A stretch of 64,000 nucleotides of DNA from an uncultured Acidobacteriia bacterium (GCA_903828455.1 CAIKMJ010000025.1:62001-126000), one strand, 5' to 3'. Positions 18,631 through 28,820 are shown, counted from the first letter of the stretch. Numbers and translations: made by a program. The notes: generated by a model not told the origin, from the sequence alone.

Positions 18631-21600
18631 ATGAATCAGATGCGGTGCCCGACATGCCAATTCGAAAATCCGGCCGGAGTTTGGCGCTGCCGAAATTGTA
18701 ATGCGGCTTTGAACCCCGACGCCACGCCGGTGCATGTTGCGGCCGCGGACAACGCAACGATCGTCAGGCACGCAGCGCCGGAATCGGACAGGACGCTGGT
18801 TACTCCGGCACCGACACCGGACGCCGCGCCGGGAACGCTCACGCCGGGGAGGTCCCTCGGTGGACGTTACTCAATTGTAAGAATGTTGGGCGAAGGCGGC
18901 ATGGGCGCCGTCTACGAGGCCCGCGATCTGGAACTGGACCGTGTGGTCGCGCTGAAAGTGATCCGCCCGGAGTATGCAAACCAGACAGAGATCCTGAATC
19001 GCTTCAAACAGGAACTCATTCTGGCACGCCAGATTACGCACAAGAACGTGGTCCGCATTTTCGACCTCGGGCAGGCCGAAGGCATCCGCTACATCACGAT
19101 GGAATTCGTGCAGGGCCAGGACCTGCACACCATGATGACGACCGGGCACCCGTTCACCATCGCGGACAACGTCCGGACGATCAAAGATACCTGCCGCGCG
19201 CTGGAGGCGGCCCACGCCGAGGGTGTCGTGCACCGCGATCTGAAGCCGCACAACATCATGATCGAGACCGGCGGCCGGACCGTGGTGATGGATTTCGGCA
19301 TTGCGCGGTCCATGCAGGATTCCGGGCTCACTTCCACCGGTACGCTGATGGGCACGCCGGCGTATATGTCGCCGGAACAGGCGAAGGGTGAAAAGATCGA
19401 CACCAGGTCGGACCTGTTCTCGCTGGGCGTCATTTTTTACGAACTGCTCACGGGCAAGCCGCCGTACGAATCCGAGTCGATGCTCGGGCTGCTGCTGAAG
19501 CGGGTGCAGGAACGGCCCCGGCCTCCGATTGAAGTCAACAACAAGATTCCGCAGGCGCTGAGCGATGTGGTACTCAAATGCCTCGCGGTGGAACGGGATC
19601 AACGGTACCAGACCGCCGGCGAGGTGATTCGCGATCTTGACGCGTGGACGGAGGATCCCGCGACCTTCCGGCCCGCGGCGCTTCCGCCGCCTCCTCCTCC
19701 GCAGGCGCAGGCTCTTCCCCTGCCGCCGAACGGCAGCCAGACGGTAATCAGCCACGCTCTGCCCGACGGGGCCACGCTCATTCGAACGCCCGATGGACAG
19801 ACGATCATTGGCCGAACCATGCTCGACGGGACCACGGTCTACCAGACCGTGACGGATCAGGCCGCCGTCAACCCGGGTGCAGCGCAAACCAAATCCGGCG
19901 GGCGGAGCCGGCTGGTGGCGATGATTGCCGCCGCAGTCCTCATCCTTGCGGTGGCAGCCTTTGGGGTTCGGCGTTACATGAGCAGGCCGCCCGCGCCGGT
20001 GGCTCCGATGACGGTTATGATTGCGGATTTCAGCAACCATACCGGCGATCCCGTTTTCGACGGTACGCTCGAATCCGCACTGAAGCTGGCGATGGAAGGC
20101 GCAACCTTCATCAACGCTTACGATCGCACCCGCATGCGCGATCTCGGCCTGAAGGCGCTCAACGGCCCGCTCGACGAATCCGCCGCCATGAAGATCGCCG
20201 TGGCGCAGGGTCTCAACGTGGTGGTTTCGGGCTCGCTCGAACATCGGGGGAACGGCTACCAGTTATCGTTGCGGGCGATCCAGGCAGTTACCGGGAAAGT
20301 GGTTACCAACGCCGATGAGACGGCGCCCGGAAAGGATCAGGTTCTGTTTGCCGTCACCACGCTCGCCGGCAACGTGCGTAAGGCGTTGGGTGACGCAACT
20401 TCCGATTCGGCGCAGCGTTTTTCCATGGAGACCCTCACAGCCGCATCGCTTGAGGCGGTTCATGAATACGCACTCGCGCTCGATGCTCTCTCGAGCGGCC
20501 GGAACGACGAAGCGTTCCAGCGCTTTTCCAAGGCAGTGGATCTGGACGCCAACTTCGGCCTCGCCTACGCCGGCATGGCAAGCGCTTCGCATAACGTGGG
20601 CCGCCAGCAGGACGCCGAAAAGTTCATCAAGGAAGCCATTACCCACATCGACCACATGACCGAGCGCGAACGCTACCGCACGCGCGCGTTCCTCTATCTG
20701 CTGGGTGGCAACCAGCAGAAGTGCGTTGACGAATACGGGACGCTGCTCTCGCGGTATCCCTCCGACACCGGTGCAGCCAACAACGTTGCCGTGTGCCTGA
20801 CGCACCTGCGCAACTTCCCGGAAGCGCTGAAGGAAGTGCGCCGGGCAGTGGCGATCCTGCCCAAACGGGCCACCTATCACGTGAATCTCTCGTTGTATTC
20901 GTCGTATGCGGGCGACTTCGAGACCGCAAGCAAGGAAGCCGCCGCAGTCCTCGAACTGAATCCGGCGTACGCTTCCGGCTTCCAGGCTTTGGCCTTCGCC
21001 GGCCTGGGGCATGAACAGACGGGGGATGCCGGGAAGGCGTACCAAAAACTGGAAAAGCTCAGCCCGTCGGATGCCGCTATCGGTTTCGCCGACCTTGCCG
21101 CCTACGAGGGCCGGTTTACCGACGCCACCTCGCTGCTGAACAAGGGCATAGCCGCCGACACGGCCGCCCGCCGCCCGGATGCCGCTGCCGACAAGTTCGC
21201 CCTGCTGGCCTACACACAGCTGGAGCTCCAGAAAAAAGATGCCGCGCTCGAGGCTGCGCGTAACGCCCTCGATTTGAGCAAAGCCGCGAAAACCAGATTT
21301 CAGGCAGCCCGGATTTACGCCGCGCTGGGCGAGGCGTCCAAAGCGCACGACCTTGCCACGGGACTGGCCGCCGAACCGCAGGTGGAACCCCAGGCTTACG
21401 CCAAACTGATCGAGGGCGAAATTGCTTTGAAGGGCGGCGACCCGAAGCTGGCCGTACAACTCTTCACCGCGGCAAACAGCCTTCTGGATACATGGATGGG
21501 CCGTCTGGATCTCGGCCGGGCCTACCTCGAAACCGGCGCCTTTACCGAGGCGGACTCGGAATTCGACCGCTGTCTGAAGCGCAGGGGCGAAACCCTGGCC

Positions 21601-21783
21601 CTTTTCCTTGACGAGGTCCCGACCTACTCTTACCTGCCCCAAGTCTATTACTATCAGGGCCGCGCTCGGGAAGGCATGAAAAGCACAGGCTTTGCCGAGT
21701 CTTATAAGAAGTACCTGAGTATTCGCGATGAGGCGAAAGAAGATCCTTTGCTTGCTGAGGTACGCCGGCGCGCGGGGAAGTAG
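18631..21783 (+). CDS. Membrane Ser/Thr protein kinase with N-terminal zinc ribbon and C-terminal TPR region
   Basis: 1050 aa from the ATG at 18631 (a second ATG at 18640 is possible). Residues 5-24 form a zinc ribbon (CPTCQ...CRNC). The kinase domain (~80-340) has the glycine loop GEGGMGAVYEA, the invariant Lys in VALKVI, HRDLKPHN, DFG and an APE-like SPEQ, so it should be active. A Pro-rich linker follows, then one membrane helix (LVAMIAAAVLILAVAAFG), a FlgO/TolB-like domain (MTVMIADFSNHTGDPVFDGTL...VVVSGSLE) and about ten TPR-like units to the end. This is a common acidobacterial architecture, with cytoplasmic kinase and extracytoplasmic TPR sensor. No phosphatase is adjacent. Confidence 0.88.
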   Translation: MNQMRCPTCQFENPAGVWRCRNCNAALNPDATPVHVAAADNATIVRHAAPESDRTLVTPAPTPDAAPGTLTPGRSLGGRYSIVRMLGEGGMGAVYEARDLELDRVVALKVIRPEYANQTEILNRFKQELILARQITHKNVVRIFDLGQAEGIRYITMEFVQGQDLHTMMTTGHPFTIADNVRTIKDTCRALEAAHAEGVVHRDLKPHNIMIETGGRTVVMDFGIARSMQDSGLTSTGTLMGTPAYMSPEQAKGEKIDTRSDLFSLGVIFYELLTGKPPYESESMLGLLLKRVQERPRPPIEVNNKIPQALSDVVLKCLAVERDQRYQTAGEVIRDLDAWTEDPATFRPAALPPPPPPQAQALPLPPNGSQTVISHALPDGATLIRTPDGQTIIGRTMLDGTTVYQTVTDQAAVNPGAAQTKSGGRSRLVAMIAAAVLILAVAAFGVRRYMSRPPAPVAPMTVMIADFSNHTGDPVFDGTLESALKLAMEGATFINAYDRTRMRDLGLKALNGPLDESAAMKIAVAQGLNVVVSGSLEHRGNGYQLSLRAIQAVTGKVVTNADETAPGKDQVLFAVTTLAGNVRKALGDATSDSAQRFSMETLTAASLEAVHEYALALDALSSGRNDEAFQRFSKAVDLDANFGLAYAGMASASHNVGRQQDAEKFIKEAITHIDHMTERERYRTRAFLYLLGGNQQKCVDEYGTLLSRYPSDTGAANNVAVCLTHLRNFPEALKEVRRAVAILPKRATYHVNLSLYSSYAGDFETASKEAAAVLELNPAYASGFQALAFAGLGHEQTGDAGKAYQKLEKLSPSDAAIGFADLAAYEGRFTDATSLLNKGIAADTAARRPDAAADKFALLAYTQLELQKKDAALEAARNALDLSKAAKTRFQAARIYAALGEASKAHDLATGLAAEPQVEPQAYAKLIEGEIALKGGDPKLAVQLFTAANSLLDTWMGRLDLGRAYLETGAFTEADSEFDRCLKRRGETLALFLDEVPTYSYLPQVYYYQGRAREGMKSTGFAESYKKYLSIRDEAKEDPLLAEVRRRAGK

Positions 21784-21952
21784 CCGGGGCCTTACGGACT
21801 GCCGGTTGGCATAGTACCAATAATCGCTTGTTTCAGCCTCCGTGATTGATCAGTAATGAAATTACCGCTAAGATGATCGTTCGACGTCAGGTTGAGCCGC
21901 ACCGGTCCACTGCGCCGCTGGCCCGTCGGATCCAATCGGAGGAAGTGAAAGA

Positions 21953-24900
21953 ATGCAAGGTATCGAGCCCCGCCCGTCAATACGTTCCATTACCAATTGG
22001 TTCAGGAGTATCGCGCTTTGCGCCGCGCTTCTGACGCTGACGCAGGCAGGTCAGGCCGCCGACGCTCTCAGCTATACCAAGAATTACTTCGTGACGGGCG
22101 ATTACGTCGTTGCGGGGGTGGGGCTGCGCGGTACGGGCGTGAATGGACTTGCGACCGGAACCATTATGGTGAGTGGCGTTCCGGCAGGTGCCGACATTGT
22201 AGCCGCTTTTCTTTATTGGCAAACGGTGGAAACTACTCCGGCCCCGTCTTTGGCGAACGGCTTCTTCGATGGGAGAGCGATTGTAGGCGCCGTGCGCGGC
22301 AATCCTTCGAATCCGGTGTGCTGGAGTTCGGGAGGGACAACAGGCCCTTCGGGCTCATCGGGACGCGTTTACCGCGCCGACGTTCTCCGGTATCTGCCGG
22401 TTGACAAGGTCAACAGCGTCCGCCTGGCGAACGGTCCGCATATCGTGAAGCTGCCCGACAGCGGCGGCAACGGGAACGGGAATGCCCCGTTCACCAACGG
22501 CGCCAGCCTGGTGGTGGTCTACCGTCTGCTGACACCGTCGGCCGCTCTTCGGTCCGTGGTGATTTACGACGGGGCGTACACGATGGCCAAGCACGGGACC
22601 CCCATGACCCAGACCATCGGTGGTTTTTATCAGGCCGCTCCTAATGCCGCTGCGAGAATGACGCAGATTGTTTCGAACGGCCAGCCAGGATTTGACGCCG
22701 TTGTTCAGGTCAACGGAGCCAACGTGACGGTGAATGGCGCTCCTTCCGGTACGGAACCTTTCATCGGCGCACAGGGGGTACGCTGGGACAACCCGAATTT
22801 CAACATCAGTCTTGCTGCGAACGCTGCTTCGTTCTCGACGGCGGTCACTTCCTCCGACAATCAGACCTGTCTGACGTGGAGTGCCATTGTGGCCAGCACC
22901 GTCGTGACCGACACGGACCAGGACGGCCTTTTGGACGTGTGGGAAACCTCGGGTCTGCATCTGAATCCCGGAAGCGCGACCACGCCGGCCACTTTCGGCA
23001 CCTGTGCTCAGTTCCCGAATGACACCGCCTATCCCTGCGTGAATCTGCCCGCCATGGGAGCCAACCCGAACAAGAAGGACATCTTTGTCGAAATCGACTG
23101 GGAGCGCGTTCTCGGCGACCATGTGCACGTCCCCAAGCTCGACGCACTGAACGCCATCGGCGCAACGTTTGCCACTCACGGCATCCAGGTGCATTTCGAT
23201 GTCGGCTCAGCCTATAGCGGGTCCGGATCGCCGTACATCGTTCCGGCGCAACTCGGCCGTGGCGGCGATGTCATCGAAGAGTCGACGCTTACTTGCCCCA
23301 ACGCTCACACGAACGTTTGCGCTTACCCGAACCTGGGCTACGCGGTGCAGGGCTGGAAGATCGGATTTAAGGCCGTCAAAGACGGCTTCCCGGCCCTCGG
23401 AATACCGGCGCACTTTGATCACGATCGCAAGGACATTTTCCATTACGTCCTGTTTGCCCACGCCCTGGCCGCGCCCGGTCCCACAAAAGGCGTTCCGGCG
23501 AGCGTTTCCGGTGTAGCCGACCGCCCGGGCGGCGACCTGATGGTTACGCTGGGCCTGTGGCGTTCCGACGTCGCCGGAGAAGACCAGACCGGCAGTTCCC
23601 TTATCCAGGCGGGTACGCTGATGCATGAACTCGGCCACAACCTGGGTCTGTCGCACGCCGGGCTCTACCGCGCTCCCAACTGCGAGCCCAACTACCCCAG
23701 CGTGATGAATTATCTGTACCAGACCCGCGGGCTAACCGACGCCGCCGGGAATAGTCACATTGACTACTCCAACGGCCTCCTGCCCGATCTGAACGAAGGC
23801 GCGCTGCCCGAAACGGGGTTGCCGACCACGCTCTATCGCGTCCGTTTCTACGGGCCTCCGGGTCCGAACAATCTCGGCATCGCGAGGGCCCACTGCGACG
23901 GTACGCCGTTGAACGGAGACCTGGGCGTTCGTCTTGAAGCCCCGATCGGTTCCTTCATCGACTGGAACAACAACGGCAAACAGGACGCGGGCAGCCTTGC
24001 CCTCGATGTGGATTTTAACGGCGTCATCGGCGATGCGATCAAAGATTCGGTCAACCCCACCCTGACCGCCGGAAGTGGCGGCAAGCGCTGGCTGGTCGAC
24101 ACGAACGACTGGGCCAGCCTGAACCTGCAGCAGATTGGCGCGCGGCTGGATGTCGGCGGATTGTCCGTTGACGTCGGCCAGACCGATCTTGGCCAGACGG
24201 ACCTCGGGCAGACTGACCTGGGTCAAACAGATCTTGGCCAGACTGATCTGGGCCAGACTGATCTGGGCCAGACTGATTTAGGTCAAACCGACCTTGGACA
24301 GACCGATCTGGGCCAAACGGACCTCGGCGACGTCGACTACGACACCGTGATCTCCACTCTCGATGCGACGTCTCCGAGCCAGCCCCTGACCGCCGCAAGT
24401 TCACTCACCGGAATCACTCTCAGCTGGGGCACACCGAGCGTCGGCCAGATCCGCCAGTACCTCATCTATCGCTCCGACCCGCTGCACACAGCGCCCACGC
24501 TGGTTGGAACCGTCAATGTCGGTCCGCCAGTGGCCGCCACAAATACGTGGACCGATACGGTGAACAGCACCACCACGCTCTACAACACAAACTACACGTA
24601 TTTCGTCGCGTCGGCCGATGTCAATGGCACGACCAGCAGCCCTTCGAACAACGCGAGCGGGATAGTGAAACATCTTTTCATCACGGCGAATAACGTGCCC
24701 GGTCCGAACGGTCCGCCGCAGATTTACGGCAGCGCGATCCCGGCAACGTTCGCCTTTACGACGAGCGGCCTTGACCCGGGTCTGTCCGGTACGCCGTCCT
24801 GCGGCACCACGGCAATCCAAACCAGCAATGCGGGCGCTTACCCGATCAACTGCGGAGGCCAGTCCCCGGCCGCCGGCGTGACTTATATGTCCGGCACATT

Positions 24901-26314
24901 CACCATCAGCCCCGCGCCCCTGACAATCGCCGCGGCCGCATCGGTCAAGACTTATGACGGCACCGCGGCATCGACGGCGGTACCGACTTACAGCGGCCTC
25001 GTGTTCGGCAACCAAACGGTGACTTACCTCGCCGAAACCTTCGATTCGAAGAATGCCGGGACACGTACGCTGAGCGTTTCTTCTTACACGGTGAACGACG
25101 GCAATAGCGGAAAGAACTACGCTGTCACCACGAACACCGCGGGCGGCAGCATCAATCCGGCGCCCGCCGCTGTTAGTCCCGCGGCCAGCGGTAAGGTCTA
25201 TGGAACCGTGGATCCGCCGCTCACCGGAGGCCTGTCGGGCTTTGTTCCGGCAGACGGCATCACGGCCAGTTTCGGTCGTACGGCGGGTTCGGAGGTGGGC
25301 GTCTATACGATTTCGGCGACGCTCAGCACGAGTGTGGCCGGCGCTTTGCTGACCAACTACAACATCGCCTACAACACGGCGACCTTCACCATCACGCCCG
25401 CGTCGCAGACCATCGCGTTCGCCGCGCTCCCGAACCTGCAGTACGGGGCCGCGGATTTCGTGCTGAGCGCAACGTCGAATTCGGGCCTGACGGTAGCCTT
25501 CGCAGCCTCCGGGAACTGTACCGTGAACGTGGCTACCGTCCACCTGACCGGCGCCGGTTCGTGTGCCATCACGGCCTCGCAGGCGGGCAGCCTCGACTTC
25601 CAGCCCGCGGCCAGCGTAACCCAGTCGTTCAGCATCGCCTCGGCCGGATTCACCAATTTCAGTTTCACGGGAGCACAGATAAACGGAAGCGGCGGCGCGC
25701 CGGTCGTAGACCCGGCGACCCCGACCCAAATCGCGATGACGACCTCGGCCACCAGCCAGGTTTCATCGGCCTGGGTTCCGACGAAGCAGGGCGTCGGTAA
25801 CGGCTTCACCACAGAGTTCCAGTTCCAGATCAACAACTCCAACACCGGCACCTTCGCGGACGGTTTCGCTTTCGTGCTCCAGAACAGCAGCCTCACTGCT
25901 ATCGGCGGCGGCGGCGGCCTTATGGGCTACGAGGGGATTCCGAACAGCCTGGCGATCGAATTCGATACCTATCAGAACGGCTGGGATCCGGACAACAATC
26001 ACGTCGCCATCCAGAGCAACGGGACCGGCGTCAACTCTTCGGACCACACGAAAGGCGCGAAGATCGCCTTAGCTCCGAACGTCGCATCGAGACTCAGCGA
26101 CGGCAATTCGCATACGGTGAAGATTACCTATGACGGCACAACGATGACGGTGTTCCTCGACACGAACGCGGTCCTGTCGACGACTGCTGCTCTGAATCTG
26201 AGTACCCTTCTCTCGCTCGATGCGGGCGGCACCGCATACGTCGGCTTCACGGCCGGCACTGGCGCTGACGACGAGCGGACGGTAATCTCCAACTGGAGCT
26301 TCACGTCGAACTGA
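21953..26314 (+). CDS. Large secreted modular protein: metzincin protease, pentapeptide repeats, FnIII, MBG and legume-lectin domains
   Basis: 1453 aa, ATG at 21953 with a strong GGAGGA ribosome-binding site. A signal peptide ends near AGQAA. Residues ~35-310 form a beta-rich domain resembling DUF3344. Around 325 is a calcium-loop motif DTDQDGLLD. At ~558 lies HELGHNLGLSH, a full metzincin zinc site (HExxHxxGxxH), with a Met-turn SVMNY some 25 residues on, so the protease should be active. Residues 742-791 are ten GQTDL pentapeptides, followed by an FnIII domain (~796-905), MBG/YDG-type domains (~913-1146), an Ig-like repeat, and a C-terminal L-type (legume) lectin domain (~1233-1453). There is no anchor. 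It is likely exported to bind and cut glycoprotein or polysaccharide-associated targets. Confidence 0.82.
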   Translation: MQGIEPRPSIRSITNWFRSIALCAALLTLTQAGQAADALSYTKNYFVTGDYVVAGVGLRGTGVNGLATGTIMVSGVPAGADIVAAFLYWQTVETTPAPSLANGFFDGRAIVGAVRGNPSNPVCWSSGGTTGPSGSSGRVYRADVLRYLPVDKVNSVRLANGPHIVKLPDSGGNGNGNAPFTNGASLVVVYRLLTPSAALRSVVIYDGAYTMAKHGTPMTQTIGGFYQAAPNAAARMTQIVSNGQPGFDAVVQVNGANVTVNGAPSGTEPFIGAQGVRWDNPNFNISLAANAASFSTAVTSSDNQTCLTWSAIVASTVVTDTDQDGLLDVWETSGLHLNPGSATTPATFGTCAQFPNDTAYPCVNLPAMGANPNKKDIFVEIDWERVLGDHVHVPKLDALNAIGATFATHGIQVHFDVGSAYSGSGSPYIVPAQLGRGGDVIEESTLTCPNAHTNVCAYPNLGYAVQGWKIGFKAVKDGFPALGIPAHFDHDRKDIFHYVLFAHALAAPGPTKGVPASVSGVADRPGGDLMVTLGLWRSDVAGEDQTGSSLIQAGTLMHELGHNLGLSHAGLYRAPNCEPNYPSVMNYLYQTRGLTDAAGNSHIDYSNGLLPDLNEGALPETGLPTTLYRVRFYGPPGPNNLGIARAHCDGTPLNGDLGVRLEAPIGSFIDWNNNGKQDAGSLALDVDFNGVIGDAIKDSVNPTLTAGSGGKRWLVDTNDWASLNLQQIGARLDVGGLSVDVGQTDLGQTDLGQTDLGQTDLGQTDLGQTDLGQTDLGQTDLGQTDLGQTDLGDVDYDTVISTLDATSPSQPLTAASSLTGITLSWGTPSVGQIRQYLIYRSDPLHTAPTLVGTVNVGPPVAATNTWTDTVNSTTTLYNTNYTYFVASADVNGTTSSPSNNASGIVKHLFITANNVPGPNGPPQIYGSAIPATFAFTTSGLDPGLSGTPSCGTTAIQTSNAGAYPINCGGQSPAAGVTYMSGTFTISPAPLTIAAAASVKTYDGTAASTAVPTYSGLVFGNQTVTYLAETFDSKNAGTRTLSVSSYTVNDGNSGKNYAVTTNTAGGSINPAPAAVSPAASGKVYGTVDPPLTGGLSGFVPADGITASFGRTAGSEVGVYTISATLSTSVAGALLTNYNIAYNTATFTITPASQTIAFAALPNLQYGAADFVLSATSNSGLTVAFAASGNCTVNVATVHLTGAGSCAITASQAGSLDFQPAASVTQSFSIASAGFTNFSFTGAQINGSGGAPVVDPATPTQIAMTTSATSQVSSAWVPTKQGVGNGFTTEFQFQINNSNTGTFADGFAFVLQNSSLTAIGGGGGLMGYEGIPNSLAIEFDTYQNGWDPDNNHVAIQSNGTGVNSSDHTKGAKIALAPNVASRLSDGNSHTVKITYDGTTMTVFLDTNAVLSTTAALNLSTLLSLDAGGTAYVGFTAGTGADDERTVISNWSFTSN
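24176..24325 (+). repeat. Ten 15-bp coding repeats (GQTDL pentapeptide)
   Basis: Ten consecutive 15-bp units encode GQTDL without a single amino-acid change, while third codon positions vary (CTT, CTC, CTG, TTA for Leu). Protein-level conservation with synonymous drift suggests selection rather than very recent slippage. TDLGQ fits the pentapeptide-repeat consensus A/T-D/N-L-x-x, enough for about 2.5 coils of a quadrilateral beta-helix. Confidence 0.92.
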
Positions 26315-26350
26315 TCGCCGCTACTCACCGGCGGCCCGGGTGTACCGGGT

Positions 26351-26378
26351 TCGCCGGTTCTCAATCGCCGGTTCTCAG
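26351..26378. repeat. 14-bp direct tandem duplication at the 3' end of the phosphatase gene
   Basis: TCGCCGGTTCTCAA at 26351-26364 is followed directly by TCGCCGGTTCTCAG at 26365-26378. The second copy contains the phosphatase stop codon. It is one of several short tandem duplications in the window. Confidence 0.85.
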
Positions 26379-28015
26379 CCGTTATAGCGCAGGGTCAACG
26401 CGGTGATGTCGTCGGCCTGGGGGGCGCCGGCCGCGAATTTTTGCAGCTGTGCGAGCAGGCCGCCGACGAATTGATCGTGCGATTCAGCCGCGTGGGATTG
26501 TACATAGTCTTTCAGGCGCTCTTCTTCAAAGAACTCCCCGGCTGGATTTCGGGCCTCCGTTACGCCGTCCGTGTAAACCAAAATGGTTTCTCCCGCGTTC
26601 AGCCTCGTCGTGGCCTGGTTGAACGTGAAGCCCGGGAACAGCCCCAGCATCCGGCCCTTCGTGCTCTCCAGTTCCCGCATCGCGCCATCGGCCGAAAAAA
26701 CGTACGGAAGACTGTGGCCCGCATTGGCGTACACCATCTCGCCCGTTCGCGTATCGAGAACGGCGTAAAACAGGGTCAGATACATTCCCGATTCGTTTTG
26801 CTCCGCGAGTGTCCTGTTCAAATAATCCATACATGCGGCGGGGGATGTTTGCTGCTGTGCGATCCCGCGGAGCAGGGTGCAGGCGACTGCCATGAACAGC
26901 GCCGCGGGGAAGCCCTTTCCGCTCACGTCGCCAACGGCAAAGGCAAGATGCTCAGGGTCGAGGAGGAAGAAATCAAACAGATCGCCGCCAACGCCTTTGG
27001 CCGGTGTCATGGCCGCATGGAGCTCAAACTCGCGCCGGTCCGGAAAGGGCGGAAAGATCCGCGGCAGAATGGAGCGCTGAATCATGGCCGCATGCTGCAA
27101 TTCCTGTGCGCGGAGTTTTTCGGCCTGCTCGATTTCGGTCAGCCTCGCATGCTCGATGCGGATGGCGGCGATGTTGCCCATTACCGTCAGAAGGCTCAGA
27201 TCCTGTTTGGTGAACGCGCGGACCAGAAAGGGAGAATCCAGATAGATCAGCCCAATGACGCGGTCCCTGGTCTGCAGCGGGATCGCGATCATACTGCGGA
27301 TCTGATCCTGCACGATGCTCCGCCGCGCCGCGAGCGCTTCATCCATCAGGGCATCATGTACCAGCAGAGAACGCTTCTCTCCGATCACCAGATCGCGTAC
27401 GTGCGAACTGATCCGGATGCTCGATCCTTTCGACGCACGGATACTGAGTTCGCCCTCTTCGAGCGTCATCAGTGCCCCGCGTGAAGCCCCCACGGCGTCC
27501 ACAGAAAGGCTCAGAATCAGATCGAACAGTTTATCCAGAGGCATGTGCCCGGCCAACTCCCGGCCGGCCCGGATCAGCGCCTGCGTATGCCCGCTTTCAG
27601 TGGTATCGGCTTCCTCCGTAAGCAGGGCATCGAGGCTGGCGGTGATCATCGGCGAGGTTGGCTTTTCGACAAACATTACGGTTTGAGCTGGCGGTGCTGC
27701 CGCCGCCAACACGGTAATGGTCAAATCTCCGGCAGTGATCCGGTCTGCGGGGCGAAGAACCTGAGACGCAGCGATTCGTGAGCCGTTGACGAAAGTTCCG
27801 TTGGTGCTCGCAAGGTCCTGGACTACCCAGTCCGCGCCCTCTCGCCGAATGGTGAGGTGCTTGCGCGAGACACCCGGGACGTCGTAACAAAGATCGGCCG
27901 ATTCCGCCCGCCCAAGTTCGTAAGAGTCCCGCGTCAGCGCGATGACTTCTGTTTTTCCGGCGGGCGTACGAATGGAAAGTTCGGCGCGATTCAGCTGCGG
28001 TCCACGAGGTCCCAT
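26375..28015 (-). CDS. FHA-GAF-PP2C (SpoIIE/RsbU-type) serine phosphatase
   Basis: 546 aa from the ATG at 28015 (AGGG immediately upstream). Longer starts at 28171 (ATG) or 28180 (TTG) are possible, but the extra residues look unstructured. Domains: FHA at ~10-95 (SYELGRAESADL, GVSRKHLTI, STNGTFVNG), which binds phosphothreonine; GAF at ~150-290; then a PP2C/SpoIIE phosphatase domain with GGDLFDFF, DVSGKGFPAALFMA and the metal-binding DDITALTL end. It should dephosphorylate STAS-type anti-anti-sigma factors. A STAS gene lies divergently 394 bp away, probably its substrate. It converges with the secreted protease gene. Confidence 0.87.
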   Translation of the reverse strand: MGPRGPQLNRAELSIRTPAGKTEVIALTRDSYELGRAESADLCYDVPGVSRKHLTIRREGADWVVQDLASTNGTFVNGSRIAASQVLRPADRITAGDLTITVLAAAAPPAQTVMFVEKPTSPMITASLDALLTEEADTTESGHTQALIRAGRELAGHMPLDKLFDLILSLSVDAVGASRGALMTLEEGELSIRASKGSSIRISSHVRDLVIGEKRSLLVHDALMDEALAARRSIVQDQIRSMIAIPLQTRDRVIGLIYLDSPFLVRAFTKQDLSLLTVMGNIAAIRIEHARLTEIEQAEKLRAQELQHAAMIQRSILPRIFPPFPDRREFELHAAMTPAKGVGGDLFDFFLLDPEHLAFAVGDVSGKGFPAALFMAVACTLLRGIAQQQTSPAACMDYLNRTLAEQNESGMYLTLFYAVLDTRTGEMVYANAGHSLPYVFSADGAMRELESTKGRMLGLFPGFTFNQATTRLNAGETILVYTDGVTEARNPAGEFFEEERLKDYVQSHAAESHDQFVGGLLAQLQKFAAGAPQADDITALTLRYNG

Positions 28016-28409
28016 CACCCTAGAGTACCGAAGCCAGGGCCGGAGTGATTCGGACAGCGGACTCCCGGTTTCCTCATAGCATTTTCGCCGGGCAGATCCG
28101 GCAGGCGTCGGTCCACGGAGAGAGCGCAAAGCGTGTCGCGATTCCCGCCAACGCCGGGCGGATGTCTTCATCGTTTGCAAGTCGGCGCGGACATCGCCGT
28201 TGCGCCCATCCGTAGCGGAAAAGGTTGGCTTTGGCGCGTAAAGTCATGCAATTACGGTGTGCCCATGGAAATGAAGCAGGATGCGGTTACTCGTCACCTG
28301 CGGGAGGCTCGCGGTTCGAGTCCCGGCGCGCGCTTCCGTTCCGCGCCCCGAGGCGCCGGTAACAGAATATTCACGCGCCGCCACGGCATTTTTTTGTATC
28401 ATTCCTCCA
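28016..28409. other. Divergent regulatory region between phosphatase and STAS genes
   Basis: No supported gene. It separates two divergent starts and should carry both promoters. The 3' side ends in a T-rich tract with TATCAT close to the STAS start. Around 28305 a T-loop-like GGTTCGAGTCC occurs, but no complete tRNA can be folded. Confidence 0.45.
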
Positions 28410-28748
28410 ATGGATAAGATGGAAATCGAGCAGGCGCCTTCGAGAATTTCCGACGTCACCGTCTTCCGGCTGAAAGGGCCGTTTACTCTGTCGACGATGT
28501 TTGCCTTTCAGGACAGTCTTCGCAACGCGGGCGTGAACGGAGCCATTGTCGATCTTACCGACGTCCCCTACCTGGACTCGGCTGGCCTCGGAGTCCTGCT
28601 TGGCCAGTTCGCACATGCTCAACGTGCAGGTAAGAAGTTTGCGCTGGTTGGTATTTCAGCCCGAGTGCGAATTATCTTTGAGATCACCAATACAGACAAG
28701 GCTCTGCCTATCTTCGCCACGCAGGCCGACGCCGAAAATAGTTTCTAG
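28410..28748 (+). CDS. STAS-domain anti-sigma-factor antagonist
   Basis: 112 aa, ATG at 28410. A single STAS domain: TVFRLKGPFTLSTM, then the phosphorylation block IVDLTDVPYLDSAGLGVLLG with the conserved Ser after Asp, then AGKKFALVGISARVRIIFEITNT. In RsbV/SpoIIAA-type partner switching the unphosphorylated form sequesters an anti-sigma kinase. The divergent FHA-GAF-PP2C phosphatase is a likely activator. No kinase/anti-sigma gene is in the window. The upstream ribosome-binding site is weak. Confidence 0.88.
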   Translation: MDKMEIEQAPSRISDVTVFRLKGPFTLSTMFAFQDSLRNAGVNGAIVDLTDVPYLDSAGLGVLLGQFAHAQRAGKKFALVGISARVRIIFEITNTDKALPIFATQADAENSF

Positions 28749-28820
28749 GCACTGGCTCGGAGCGGCAATTTCCTTACAGACATCGTCCGACGCCGCAATC
28801 GTAATTGAAGCAAGTACCCC

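Noticed and set aside
28290-28350. A T-loop-like GGTTCGAGTCC near 28305, possible tRNA
   Set aside because: The T-stem does not pair, and neither acceptor nor D- and anticodon arms can be formed.
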